Of a DNA stretch of 64,000 nucleotides, positions 43,540 to 52,580 are shown one piece after another (position 1 is the stretch's first letter; each line of letters starts with the position of its first letter). The stretch comes from Aradus depressus. Its lineage: Eukaryota > Arthropoda > Insecta > Hemiptera > Aradidae. The DNA lies in assembly GCA_963662175.1 (NCBI GenBank), contig OY759221.1:33912045-33976044 (forward strand), read 5' to 3'. Position numbers and translations under genes: made by a program. Under the pieces are notes generated by a model that saw only the letters and a program-made list of their open reading frames with translations, was not told the DNA's origin and made no database searches.

Positions 43540-43885
43540 ACATTGGGACCTGATGATGGGACGTAATAACGTAATAATAAAAACACTTCCGAAGATTTTT
43601 TTTTTTTAAAAATAGTTATCTTAATTTATATTAAATTGAAAAATGACTACTTATTATAAACGTATCTTGTATTAATTTTGTTTATGTACTCATATATTTT
43701 TAAGTATTTATTTGTTCAGTTTTATTAATTTAATTTAACTTTTTTGTTATTACTACTAATTATAGGTGTATTAGATTCAAGTAGTTATAAATCTAATTTA
43801 TAAGCTATATTATTGTACAAATTCATTTGACGTATCGTATTACCATGTATTGGTCTAACGGAAATAAATTTATTATTATACATTA
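43540..43885 (+). repeat. About 340-bp repeat with hammerhead-like head, copy 2
   Basis: CATTGGGACCTGATGATGGG and ACGTAATAACG correspond to the head of the 9783 copy. The body and the end (ATTGGTCTAACGGAAATAAA then TTTATTATTATA) match the 58290 copy. CTGATGA is intact, but the GAAA strand is destroyed. It is inserted in the 5S-U1 spacer of unit 1 only. Confidence 0.65.
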
Positions 43886-44283
43886 TACATAGGTAATTAC
43901 ATTGTAATGTACTATTTATATCCATTGATGTTTGAAAAGTATTATATTTTGTCTCATGTTGAAGTGCGCTGAATTATACATTGAAGTGCAACAGTTGGTA
44001 CTTGTTTCATACTTGGGCCTCACTAGCGCTACCTGGGTCCATATTGTTGGTTTTTGTTCGAAACCAAATCCTAGATTAAATCGATCAGTGCAGTTTTATA
44101 TTCACTAAACAGGAATTTTCAAATGAAAAATATTTATTTTTCCTCATGTAGTTTTTCGACGAAAAATAGTGAATAGAAGAGTTTGCTGTTATTATGTTGT
44201 ACGGTGGATTATGTGTTGATGTGACTCTCGGCATGTTTCATTGCATTGACGGGACCGGAGGATGAGGCGGTCATTCAATAAGC

Positions 44284-44445
44284 ATACTTACCTGGCGTGG
44301 GGGTTACCATGATCACTAAGGTGGTTCCCCCAGGGTGAGGCCCTTCCATTGCACTTCGGTCGGGTTGACCCCTGCGAATACCTCAAATGTGGGTATCTCG
44401 GGCGCGTAATTTTTGGTAGTCGGGACTGCGTTCGCGCCGTCCCGC
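44284..44445 (+). ncRNA. U1 snRNA gene, copy 1
   Basis: 162 bases with all U1 landmarks: 5' end ATACTTACCTGGCG, whose ACTTACCT pairs with 5' splice sites; stem-loop I closed by GGGGG/CCCCC with GATCACTAAGG (U1-70K site); stem-loop II loop ATTGCAC (U1A/SNF site); the Sm site AATTTTTGG; and a final GC hairpin TTCGCGCC. The upstream 70 bases (GTTGATGTGACTCTCGG, GCATTGACGGGACCGG, CATTCAATAAGC) are conserved with copy 2 and presumably hold the PSE. The spliceosomal U1 particle recognises intron donors. Confidence 0.95.
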
Positions 44446-44549
44446 ATAATTCATTTAATAATCTAACAGGATTTGTCTCTAATGGTCTCCTCTTAGTAAA
44501 ACTGTATTTTTACCCTGATATTTTTTACTTGTATTTCGGATAATTTGTG

Positions 44550-44600
44550 TAACTATCAGAATGCTGGTTTACATATTCGCCAACGGTACAAGATAACGTG
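44550..44600 (+). pseudogene. 5S rRNA head relic
   Basis: TATCAGAATGCTGGTTTACA and TATTCGCCAACGGTACAAGA: the same leader that precedes the true 5S genes (TATCAGATTACTGGTTTCTG at 45694) followed by GCCAACGG, then unrelated sequence. A truncated 5S remnant 100 bases downstream of U1. The same relic follows U1 copy 2. Confidence 0.6.
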
Positions 44601-44864
44601 GAAAGCATTCTAATTTCAAAATTAATGCCATAATCCATAACATATTATTTGTTGCCACAAATAAGAAGACCAACTTGTCAAATGATATGCAGTGTTTAGG
44701 CAAAAAAATTAATTATAATAAAAAATCTCATTGCCTCACCGCCCAGAGTATAGGTAGTTGCTAATCTATTTTATTTTTCTTATTTTTTTGTGTGTCTATT
44801 TCCGTTCTTTGAATATTTCCACTTTTTGGTTTAGTTTAAGTGTTTCATGATGCCCCTGAACGCC

Positions 44865-44990
44865 CTCTTACCTTCAGCCGATATCAATGAAATATGAAAT
44901 TTCATGTCTATACATCTGATACTTGGGCAGTTATTGGAATTTTTGAGTTGAGTCTCTCTCTGATTTTCGGCCAAACATTGTCAGCGTCAA
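44865..44990 (+). repeat. HP repeat fragment
   Basis: GCCCTCTTACCTTCAGCCGA, TGAAATTTCATGTCTATACA and GGGCAGTTATTGGAATTTTT match HP internal units. The same insertion is present downstream of U1 copy 2 (47980), so it predates the duplication of the unit. Confidence 0.6.
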
Positions 44991-45244
44991 GTTTTGAAAG
45001 ACCTTTCTTATCATATTGTTTCTTGTGGTTACGAATTCTTCAAAAGAACTACTGGCATTGAGCAAAGGGGGCTCTTCCTGTTTCCTTTCTGAAGGAAGAT
45101 ATTTTTTTTTTTTAATCTCAGGAGAAATAATTACTATTTGAAGAATCTAATAATTAGGACTGATGTGGCAGAACGTTGACGGAATTCTCTCTCTTTTGGA
45201 AAGATTCTAAGAATATAGTATTTGATGAATTATTATTTTTCAGA

Positions 45245-45557
45245 AGTTCTAATTCTTAGAATAGATAATTAAAATACACAATTTCTTTGTCAAACTTCAC
45301 TATATATTCTCAAATACTCAACTAGTTTCGCCGTGTTAAGGCATTATCAAGAGTCACTTACAAACTGACAGAATTGGTTGACAGGGTAGAAGGTACAGTT
45401 ATAGAGGGGGTTTTTAGGTAGTGACGGGGAATCCCTTGTTTTTGTTGTCTTGATAATGCCTTAACACGGCGAAACTAGTTGAGTATTTGAGAATATATAG
45501 TGAAGTTTGACAAAGAAATTGTGTATTTTAATTATCTATTCCTAGAATGGAGCTTCA
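45245..45557. mobile_element. Foldback element with hammerhead-like motif (degenerate core)
   Basis: Arms 45245-45352 and 45449-45557 are near-perfect complements (CTTAGAATAGATAATTAAAA outside, CGCCGTGTTAAGGCATTATC inside). The motif on the plus strand 45449-45483 is TTGATAA, T, GCC-TTAACAC-GGC, GAAA, ACTAGT palindrome, T. The stem and GAAA-palindrome part are intact, but the CTGANGA strand has two changes. A mirror copy is on the minus strand at 45317-45352. Confidence 0.8.
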
Positions 45558-45717
45558 CAAAGTAAATCTGGAAACCATAAATTATTCTAATTCTTATTTC
45601 TCGTGGCATTTTTAAGCACTTTGTCTTAAATTCTCCTTTCATCATGGATTTTTTTAAATTATTACATTATAGATGTAAATTTATTGTTTACCTATCAGAT
45701 TACTGGTTTCTGTTGTC

Positions 45718-45835
45718 GCCAACGGCCATACCACGTTGAACACACCGGTTCTCGTCCGATCACCGAAGTTAAGCAACATCGGGCGTGGTTAGTACTTGGA
45801 TGGGTGACCGCCTGGGAAAACCGCGTGCTGTTGGC
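45718..45835 (+). rRNA. 5S rRNA gene, copy 2
   Basis: 118 bases beginning GCCAACGGCCATACCACG, identical to copy 1 apart from the first base, and followed by ATTTTTTATTATTAATTTTT as terminator. It lies 1.27 kb after U1 copy 1 on the same strand, completing the linked order 5S, U1, 5S, U1. Confidence 0.95.
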
Positions 45836-46058
45836 ATTTTTTATTATTAATTTTTTGTTGCAATTTAAAATTTATATATAATTTTTATAGGAATTGTTGT
45901 GGATGGAGTCCGTTATGGATGCTATCGAGCTTGATTCAGCCAGATGAGTTTAGGACATTTTAGCTTAGATTTTAGTTTTATTTATTATTATTATTACTTT
46001 TTTTTTCTTTATTTTTAAAGAAGCACAGTTAGTGCAAGAAATTAATTATGATAATATC

Positions 46059-46294
46059 TAATAGAAATAAAAGACGTTGTCTTCCCACTGTTTTATTTTA
46101 TACCAGAACCGGTTTTCAACGCAACAGCGTCATCATCAGTGGTTCATCCCACCAGTTATCTTCCAACCGCCAGTTATCTTCCAACCGCTGTGCTGTGTGG
46201 GTGGGATGAACCACTGATGATGACGCTGTTGCGTTGAAAACCGGTTCTGGTATAAAATAAAACAGTGGGAAGACAACGTCTTTTATTTCTATTA
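46059..46294. mobile_element. 236-bp foldback element with paired hammerhead-like motifs
   Basis: Nearly perfect palindrome starting TAATAGAAATAAAAGACG. Motifs at 46102-46143 (minus) and 46210-46251 (plus), each 42 bases and identical: ACCA, CTGATGA, TG, ACGC-TGTT-GCGT, T, GAAA, then the palindrome AACCGGTT shared with the last A of GAAA, C, TGGT. ACCA/TGGT form a four-pair stem I, both conserved strands are perfect, and H17 would be C. The best-preserved motif in the window. A 20-base TCTTCCAACCGCCAGTTA-type duplication lies in the loop. Confidence 0.85.
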
Positions 46295-46453
46295 GAAATC
46301 TCATCCCACAACATCTTACTATCACATATGTATGATAATATCATTGATGTTTTCGCACGAGCCAAGCAAGAAGAAAATTTTTGTAATTCATTATACAAAT
46401 ATAATTTATTTTTTTATTTAAGAATTTTTTAAATAATGTTATGTTAAAAAATC

Positions 46454-46793
46454 GAGGGCGCCGGTAGGTCAGTGGTATGCGTGCTTGCCCTCTGAGCTCA
46501 AGAACGTGGGTTTGAAACCCGACCGAACCCTTACTTTATTTTATCTGGGAGGTAAAATAAACTTAAGAACGCCGTCCTTCGGATGGGACGTTAAGCGATG
46601 GTCCCGAGCCTGTACGATGTCGAGTAACTGACATAAAGACTCCTAACCTAGATGAATAAAAATTTAGGGTAGGCAATATTTAGGACTCCCACAGTGGAGT
46701 CAGGCTCATGTCCACCACCTGACGAAAGAGCGCTCTGGTAGTTGCGATATGACCTCGAAGTTAAAGGCTGGGCATGAGTCATAAAACCTAACC
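46454..46793 (+). repeat. SINE-2 copy inside the 5S-U1 spacer of unit 2
   Basis: GGGCGCCGGTAGGTCAGTGG to GGGCATGAGTCATAAAACCT then AACC. Full length with scattered substitutions. Absent from unit 1, so inserted after the duplication. Confidence 0.9.
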
Positions 46794-47401
46794 GAATCAT
46801 GAGCTTTTGCTCTAAGGAATCATATGATTTTGACAATTCGGTTGTATAGCTGGAGGCACTGATTCACGTGAGTAAAAGAAATATTAACTAACATGTGAAA
46901 AAGGAATGCTAATAACACTTTTGTATCAGATAAGAGCTTCAATGCATTTGTTGTAGATTGCGCATTTACCTTTGTGAAGGTTAGAAAATTGTATTGAACT
47001 GCAACCAATATATTCAGAATATATTATATAGGTAATTACATTGTGAAGTACTATTTATATCCATTGAAATGTATTATATTTCGTATCATGTTGAAGTGCG
47101 TCGAATTATACATGAAGTGCAACAGTTGGTTGGGCCTCACTAGCGCTACCTGGGTCCGATAATGTTGGTTTTGGTCCGGACACCAAACCTAGATTAAATC
47201 GGTCAGTGCAGTTTTATATTCACTAAACAGAAAATTTCAAATGAAAAATATTTATTTTTCCTCATGTAGTTTTTCGACGAAAAATAGTCAATAGAAGATT
47301 TGGCTTTTATTATGGTGTATAGTGGATTAAGTGTTGATGTGACTCTCGGTATGTTTCATAGCATTGACGGGACCGGACGATGAGGCGGTCATTCAATAAG
47401 C

Positions 47402-47563
47402 ATACTTACCTGGCGTGGGGGCTACCATGATCACAAAGGTGTTTCCCCCAGGGTGAGGCCCTTCCATTGCACTGCGGTCGGGTTGACCCCCGCGAATACC
47501 TCAAATGTGTGTATCTCGGGCGCGTAATTTTTGGTAGTCGGGACTGCGTTCGCGCCGTCCCGC
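47402..47563 (+). ncRNA. U1 snRNA gene, variant copy 2
   Basis: 162 bases, the same layout as copy 1 with six substitutions: two in stem-loop I (GGGGGCTACC, AAGGTGTTTCCCCC), one in its loop (GATCACAAAGG), one beside stem-loop II (GCACTGCGG), and one each in CCCCCGCG and GTGTGTATC. The donor-pairing 5' end, the U1A loop, the Sm site and the 3' hairpin are unchanged. The stem I changes may weaken pairing, so this could be a variant or a gene beginning to decay. Upstream promoter sequence is conserved with copy 1. Confidence 0.9.
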
Positions 47564-47649
47564 ATAATTCATTTAATAATCTTACAGGATTAGTCTCTAA
47601 TGGTCGCATGCTATTTTTAACTTGTATTTTGAATAATTTGTATAACTAT

Positions 47650-47720
47650 CAGAATGCTGGTTTACATATTCGCAAACGGCCATATCTCGCAGAAATGTTC
47701 GCCAACCCTACAAGGTCACT
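47650..47720 (+). pseudogene. Two partial 5S rRNA head relics
   Basis: CTATCAGAATGCTGGTTTAC then ATTCGCAAACGGCCATATCTC (5S bases 1-17 with changes), and 30 bases on TTCGCCAACCCTACAAGGTC, a second shorter GCCAAC start. These correspond to the single relic at 44550. Neither could be transcribed as 5S. Confidence 0.55.
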
Positions 47721-47984
47721 TAGAAAGCATTGTAATTTCAAAATTAATCCCATAATCCTGAACATTTTATTTTTTGCCACAAAAAAGAAGACCAACTTGT
47801 CAAAAGTTTTGCAGTGTTTAGGCAAAAAAATTAATTTAATGAAAAAATCTTATTGCATCACCGCCCAGAATATAGGTAGTTGCTAATCTATTTTATTTTT
47901 CTTATTTTTTTGTGTGTTTATTTCCGTTCTTTCAATATTTCCACTTTTTGGTTTAGTTTAAGTGTTTCATGATGCCCCTGAACG

Positions 47985-48516
47985 CCCTCTTCCCTTCAGC
48001 CGATATCAATGATATATGAAATTTCATGTCTTCCCTCTAATCCCCCCCCCCCCCTCCCCCCCCCCCCCATTTTCTTTCTGCCGATGCCGCTATAAGTTAG
48101 TAAATGTCTTCCTTTTAAGGTTTTCAATGCACATTTGAAATTTTGTTTCGATACAATCATTACGACGGCTGTTATTAGAGTTTTTGAGTTAAGCCTCTCC
48201 CCTAACCCCCCCTCCCCTCCTCTTTGGCTGACTTGACTGAAAATCGATAAGTGTTGCCCTTATAGGGATTTGCTCATACATATAAAATTTCGTGTTGATA
48301 CATGCATTCTATTGGCAGTTATTATAATCTTTATATTAATCCTCTCCCCTAATTCCCCCCCTTTTCTTTGGTCGATTTGTCTGAAAAACAATAGGTGTCG
48401 TCTTTAAAGGGTTCTGGATTCACATATAAAATTTCGTGTCGATGTATTCATTCTATCGGGAGTCATCATGTTCACAGGTACCTACCTACATACATAAACT
48501 TTTTTTTTTTTTTACA
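47985..48516 (+). repeat. HP repeat, left part, interrupted by Helitron C
   Basis: Internal units with CCCTCTAATC and a long interrupted C run (48038-48069), then TAAAATTTCGTGTCGATGTA and TCTATCGGGAGTCATCATGT. It stops at an A and resumes at 49185, on the other side of the Helitron. Confidence 0.75.
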
Positions 48517-49184
48517 TCATAAGCTGAAAATGTTTGTGCGTTGTACCGCTATAACTCACGAACGGCTTGATGGATTTGATTAATTTTTTTTTAAATTTGT
48601 TCGTCATCGTCTGTGGAAGGTTATAGGCGTATTAGTACCTCAATATCTGGTCCATCCCAGCATCCACCCACGCAATCTTTGTAACTCAAAAACCACTGCA
48701 ATGATTAATGAGGAATCTTTTTGAATAGATAAGTTTTATCTACCGGAAGGTTAAGGTCTATTTTTTAATCAACCCCTGGTCCATCCCAGCATCCACTCAC
48801 GCAATCTTTGTAACTCGAAAACCATTGCAACGATTAATGAGAAATCTTTTTGAATAAATTAGTTTTAGCTCCAGGATGGTTGAAGTCTATGTTTTATTCA
48901 ACCTGGTGGTCACAAGCGTCCTCAAGTACGAACTGGCTAGGACGTCCACTGATGCTAGCTGTGGTTTCCGCCGTTGAATGGCGCGTACTAGCCATGGTGC
49001 CCAGGGGTCCTAAAAACTTACTAGCTGGGATATCTGCCGTTGAAGGACTATAAGCGTTATTCCGTATGAATAATTGAAAAGTATAACATCATGAATGTAC
49101 TATTGAAGAATTGAAATGGATTCGAACGAGAGATATTAGGAGAAAAGTCAAAGTTCCCCGGGCAACGCCGGGTATCACTGCTAG
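48517..49184 (+). mobile_element. Non-autonomous Helitron C, nested in an HP repeat
   Basis: Starts TCATAAGCTGAAAATGTTTG, has ACTCACGAACGGCTTGATGG near the 5' end and ends CCCGGGCAACGCCGGG, TATCACTGCTAG. Flanked by A (48516) and T (49185), and the HP repeat reads straight across when it is removed. Contains two units with CATCCCAGCATCCACCCACG and one short-unit segment as in Helitrons A and B. Confidence 0.85.
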
Positions 49185-49290
49185 TATTTCATATTCAGAG
49201 GTCGTTAAACATGAAATTTCAATGAAAACTCCGCTTCGAATTTTTGACCGATTACATAACTTCCCCTATACTTTGTATAGCTGAAGTAAA
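49185..49290 (+). repeat. HP repeat, right part after Helitron C
   Basis: TCAATGAAAACTCCGCTTCG, TTTTTGACCGATTACATAAC and CTATACTTTGTATAGCTGAA: the normal 3' end of the HP family. Confidence 0.8.
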
Positions 49291-49529
49291 AATTTTAAAT
49301 TAGTCATGTAGATAGAGGATCTTGGAGAGGTGTACAAACTTTAATTATTAAATATCACCTTGTTCTCTGTACCGATGGATAGTAGGCTCATTACTTCCTT
49401 CTCTAACTGCTTGTTATTTTTCAATTCTCTGATCATATTTAACGGAATTTAAATTTACGCAACAAGTGGTTTCATCATGAAAAATGTAAATACACAGTCT
49501 TCCCCACCTGTGGATTCAATTTTCATTAG

Positions 49530-49945
49530 ATTTGTTCCACGGGGCGCCTGCTATGAGAATGGGCGTGGGCATCGAGTGGCACCAGTATAATGTTGCACAA
49601 AACGAGGATTTGTTTGTTACACTAAGTGAAGAGGACGAAACTTTAATATTGTGTGGCTCGTGGAGGTGGGGCGGTGGGGTAGTATTATACTACGCACCTT
49701 GGGGGGCAGCCTTGAACTTCTCACCACGTGGACAAACAGCAGAAGAGAGGTCACGAGGCCACGCCCATAGCGACCAATCATACCTTGTACAGACAGCAGG
49801 TTAGTATGCGTCTGTAGTACGCCGACTGGTACGCTAGAGTAGTCTGGTTTCCAACAAAATCTACCAACTGTAGGCTCCGCCCTTGTCAGCTGGCGGCCCC
49901 TTCCCTCTCCTGGCTCCGCCCCTTGACCTCCCTGCATTTTATGTC
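49530..49945. promoter_or_regulatory. GC-rich promoter-like island
   Basis: About 400 bases clearly richer in GC than the surroundings. It has GGCCACGCCC and two CTCCGCCC boxes (Sp1/KLF-like), a CGACCAATCAT CCAAT-box, and several E-box-like CACGTG or CAGCTG motifs. Open frames exist on both strands (90 and 106 codons) but neither resembles a known protein and composition alone would produce them. A short coding-looking exon follows. Could be a real promoter of a gene whose body was not found, or an unidentified element. Confidence 0.35.
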
Positions 49946-49987
49946 CGATTGGGATTTTTCAGAACCAGAGTTCATAGATACAGATGA
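49941..49987 (+). CDS. Possible first exon (15 codons)
   Basis: ATG right after the GC-rich island encodes MSDWDFSEPEFIDTD, an acidic, non-repetitive start typical of real N-termini, followed by GA and a GTATTG donor-like site. In the unspliced frame it stops two codons later. No second exon was identified, and 49988-50428 has no further support. Confidence 0.2.
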
Positions 49988-50470
49988 GTATTGATGATAC
50001 CATATTGTTTCTAATTAGTATCCTGTACGATTTGACAATAATGTACCGATTCTGTAATCAATGGAGACAAAAGTCAGTAGGGGATCACTTGCTGAAACCG
50101 CATGTAACGAAAACATGTAACACTAATATTTATTTATTCATTATTAAATCTTTATTTATTTATAAATAAAACACACATATACAAATAATTCGAAAATCGA
50201 AAATCTTATACCAAAGACGACCTTTTGGTCAGATGACCGTCAGAATGTAGTCCTATAATTGACAAATAATGAAGAAATTAAGTACATCTAGGTATCACTT
50301 AGCGTTCAAGTATATAACAACAAAATAGAATTACAACTTGTTTAAAAATCAAATTAAACCTTCGTCTAAGTACATAATAAATTTTATTTACGAACAAGAA
50401 AGGATCTTATCAATGTAAATATACAGGGTGTATCGCAAGCAGATGACAATACTCGGGGGGGTGAATGCCA

Positions 50471-52408
50471 CACTCAAGTACACTAAGAAACCGGGGTAAT
50501 AAAAATCCGTTTCAACTTAGTGTAGAAATAAATGAGAAATTTAATTTTTTTTACGATAACCACGTTTTTTAGCAAAATGTCCGTAAATATCACTTTTTGG
50601 TTAAGGTAAAGTGAAATCTGACTACACTGTCGCAATCTACGTTACTTTTCCTAATAGGTGACATGTTTTTTGACATGAAAATCGAAAAGATTGAAATAGG
50701 AGGCTCACGTTTATTTCAAAATGAACACCTGTTTAAATCGTTTGGCAAATTTCCAATTTACCGTAATTTGTTTTCTCTATTCGCTAGGATGTCCCAAATT
50801 CACCAAAAGTTAACAAAAATATTACTCTTTAAAAGTACCTTATGTTGTTCTTCATTGTCGACCATTGCCGGAATGAGACAGCAGAGAAGATGAAAAATAT
50901 GGGTAAACCGAACTTACACAAAGCGAGACTTTTTGTAAAATGAACTAATTCATTATTTTTAAAAAACTGAAATTATTACGTTATTAATTTTCAGAGATAA
51001 AAAAATGTTTTGTACTGAACGTTGTGTTGAAAAAATGATAACAACATTTTTTGGCAAATTTCCAATTTACCGTAATTTGTTTTCTCCATTCGCTAGGATG
51101 TTCTTTTACCAAATTACTATTATTCTCTGAAATAATAATTAATTAATTATTTCCTCTGAATAAATAAAAATATTTTTGTTTTCCCCATTGTTGGCTTCTG
51201 TTGAGGATTAGAGAGTAAAAAAAAAATAATAATCCTAATCGGTACAATGGATTTTGAAACTGAAAACCATCGTTAGACGTATTATCTAATGTAAACATTA
51301 TTAGAACCAATAAACAGTTACGCGGGAATACGTAAACATGATTTATGCTTACGGGGCTGCTGGAGGCAACAGTCTGCTAGCAGAACAAATTTACCGAAAT
51401 CTATTCCCAAATCGACAAAGATGGCCGGATCCCCGAACCGTAGAAAATGCCTATCGGATTATGGGAGAACCTGGTTCGATTCCAAGATAACCTGCTAATT
51501 ATGCCGGTCGAAGACGAAAGGATGTATATGATATATTTTTAGAGCGCTTTTACAATGATCTGTCCACGAGCACCCGGCGCGTTGCTGGAAGGTGGATTGG
51601 ACGGTATGAAACTGTGAGACGGCCGGCTCGGAGTCCTGACCTGGCGCCTTTAGATTTTTATGTGTGGGCACTCTATGTATTTATAAGTCCCTCCCTTGTG
51701 TACAGCGTACCTATTAATGATAGGGACCAATTAATCGCCAGAATTCAAGAGTTTTGTGTGGAAATGGGAACAAACAGGCTTGAGATTCAAAGGGCCACAT
51801 CCGTTCTAAACAAGGAGTCAATTGTGAGAATATGGAGGTCTGTTTCAGCAATTGTTATAATTTTTCCAAAACATTTTTTTATCTCTGAAAATTAATAACG
51901 TAATAATTTCAGTTTTTTTTAAATAATGAATTAGTTCATTTTACAAAAAGTCTCACTTTGTGTAAGTTTGGTTTACCCATATTTTTCATCTTCTCTGCTG
52001 TCTCATTTCGGCAATGGTCGACAATGAAGAACAACATAAGGTACTTTTAAAGAGTAATATTTTTGCTAACTTTTGGTGAATTTGGGACATCCTAGCGAAT
52101 AGAGAAAACAAATTACGGTAAACTGAAAATTTGCCAAACGATTTAAACAGGTGTTCATTTTGAAATAAACGTTAGCCTCCTATTTCAATCTTTTCGATTT
52201 TCATGTCAAAAAACATGTCACCTATTAGGAAATTTAAAGTAGATTGCGACAGTGTAGTCAGATTTCACTTTACCTTAACCAAAAAGTGATATTTACGGAA
52301 ATTTTGCTAAAAAACGTGGTTATCGTAAAAAAAATTAAAATTCTCATTTATTTCTACACTAAGTTGAAACGGATTTTTATTACCCCGGTTTCTTAGTGTA
52401 CTTGAGTG
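50471..52408 (+). mobile_element. Deleted DNA transposon with 542-bp terminal inverted repeats
   Basis: 50471-51012 and 51867-52408 are near-identical inverted copies of exactly equal length: outer CACTCAAGTACACTAAGAAA, inner ATAAAAAAATGTTTTG. The left side continues outward to about 50429 with ACAGGGTGTATCGCAAGCAG, resembling the usual outer end (CAGGGTGTnnC...) of such elements. The right side is truncated there. A short segment of the repeat (TTGGCAAATTTCCAATTTAC to CGCTAGGATG) is copied again at 51053-51101. The centre holds a broken transposase gene. Confidence 0.85.
51339..51895 (+). pseudogene. Transposase pseudogene (DUF4817/Tc-like type)
   Basis: N-terminal part MIYAYGAAGGNSLLAEQIYR, NLFPNRQRWPDPRTVENAYR: the DNA-binding HTH of a common arthropod transposase type (DUF4817-like). 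It ends in a stop at about 51490. After a deletion the C-terminal part starts VRRPARSPDLAPLDFYVWAL (51614 onward), where SPDxxPLDF-W corresponds to the region with the second catalytic aspartate of a DDE/D transposase, then INDRDQLIARIQEF and a tail. The core between is missing, so there is no activity. Confidence 0.75.
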
Positions 52409-52580
52409 GGGAAAATTTAAATCAAAATAATCATAATCTTCTGGTTCGGTATAATAATATTAATTTCAGATATTAATAGTGAATCATAAGATTTGAGCCT
52501 AGTTATAATAAATGTTATAAACTGATAATAAAAATGAATACGTTTTAAAAAGCACAGGCTCAATAGTAAATAATAATAGG

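Noticed and set aside
44349..44543. Open frames over the U1 genes (also 47406-47886 on both strands)
   Set aside because: They cover U1 snRNA and its flank; the shared peptide reflects RNA conservation, not coding.
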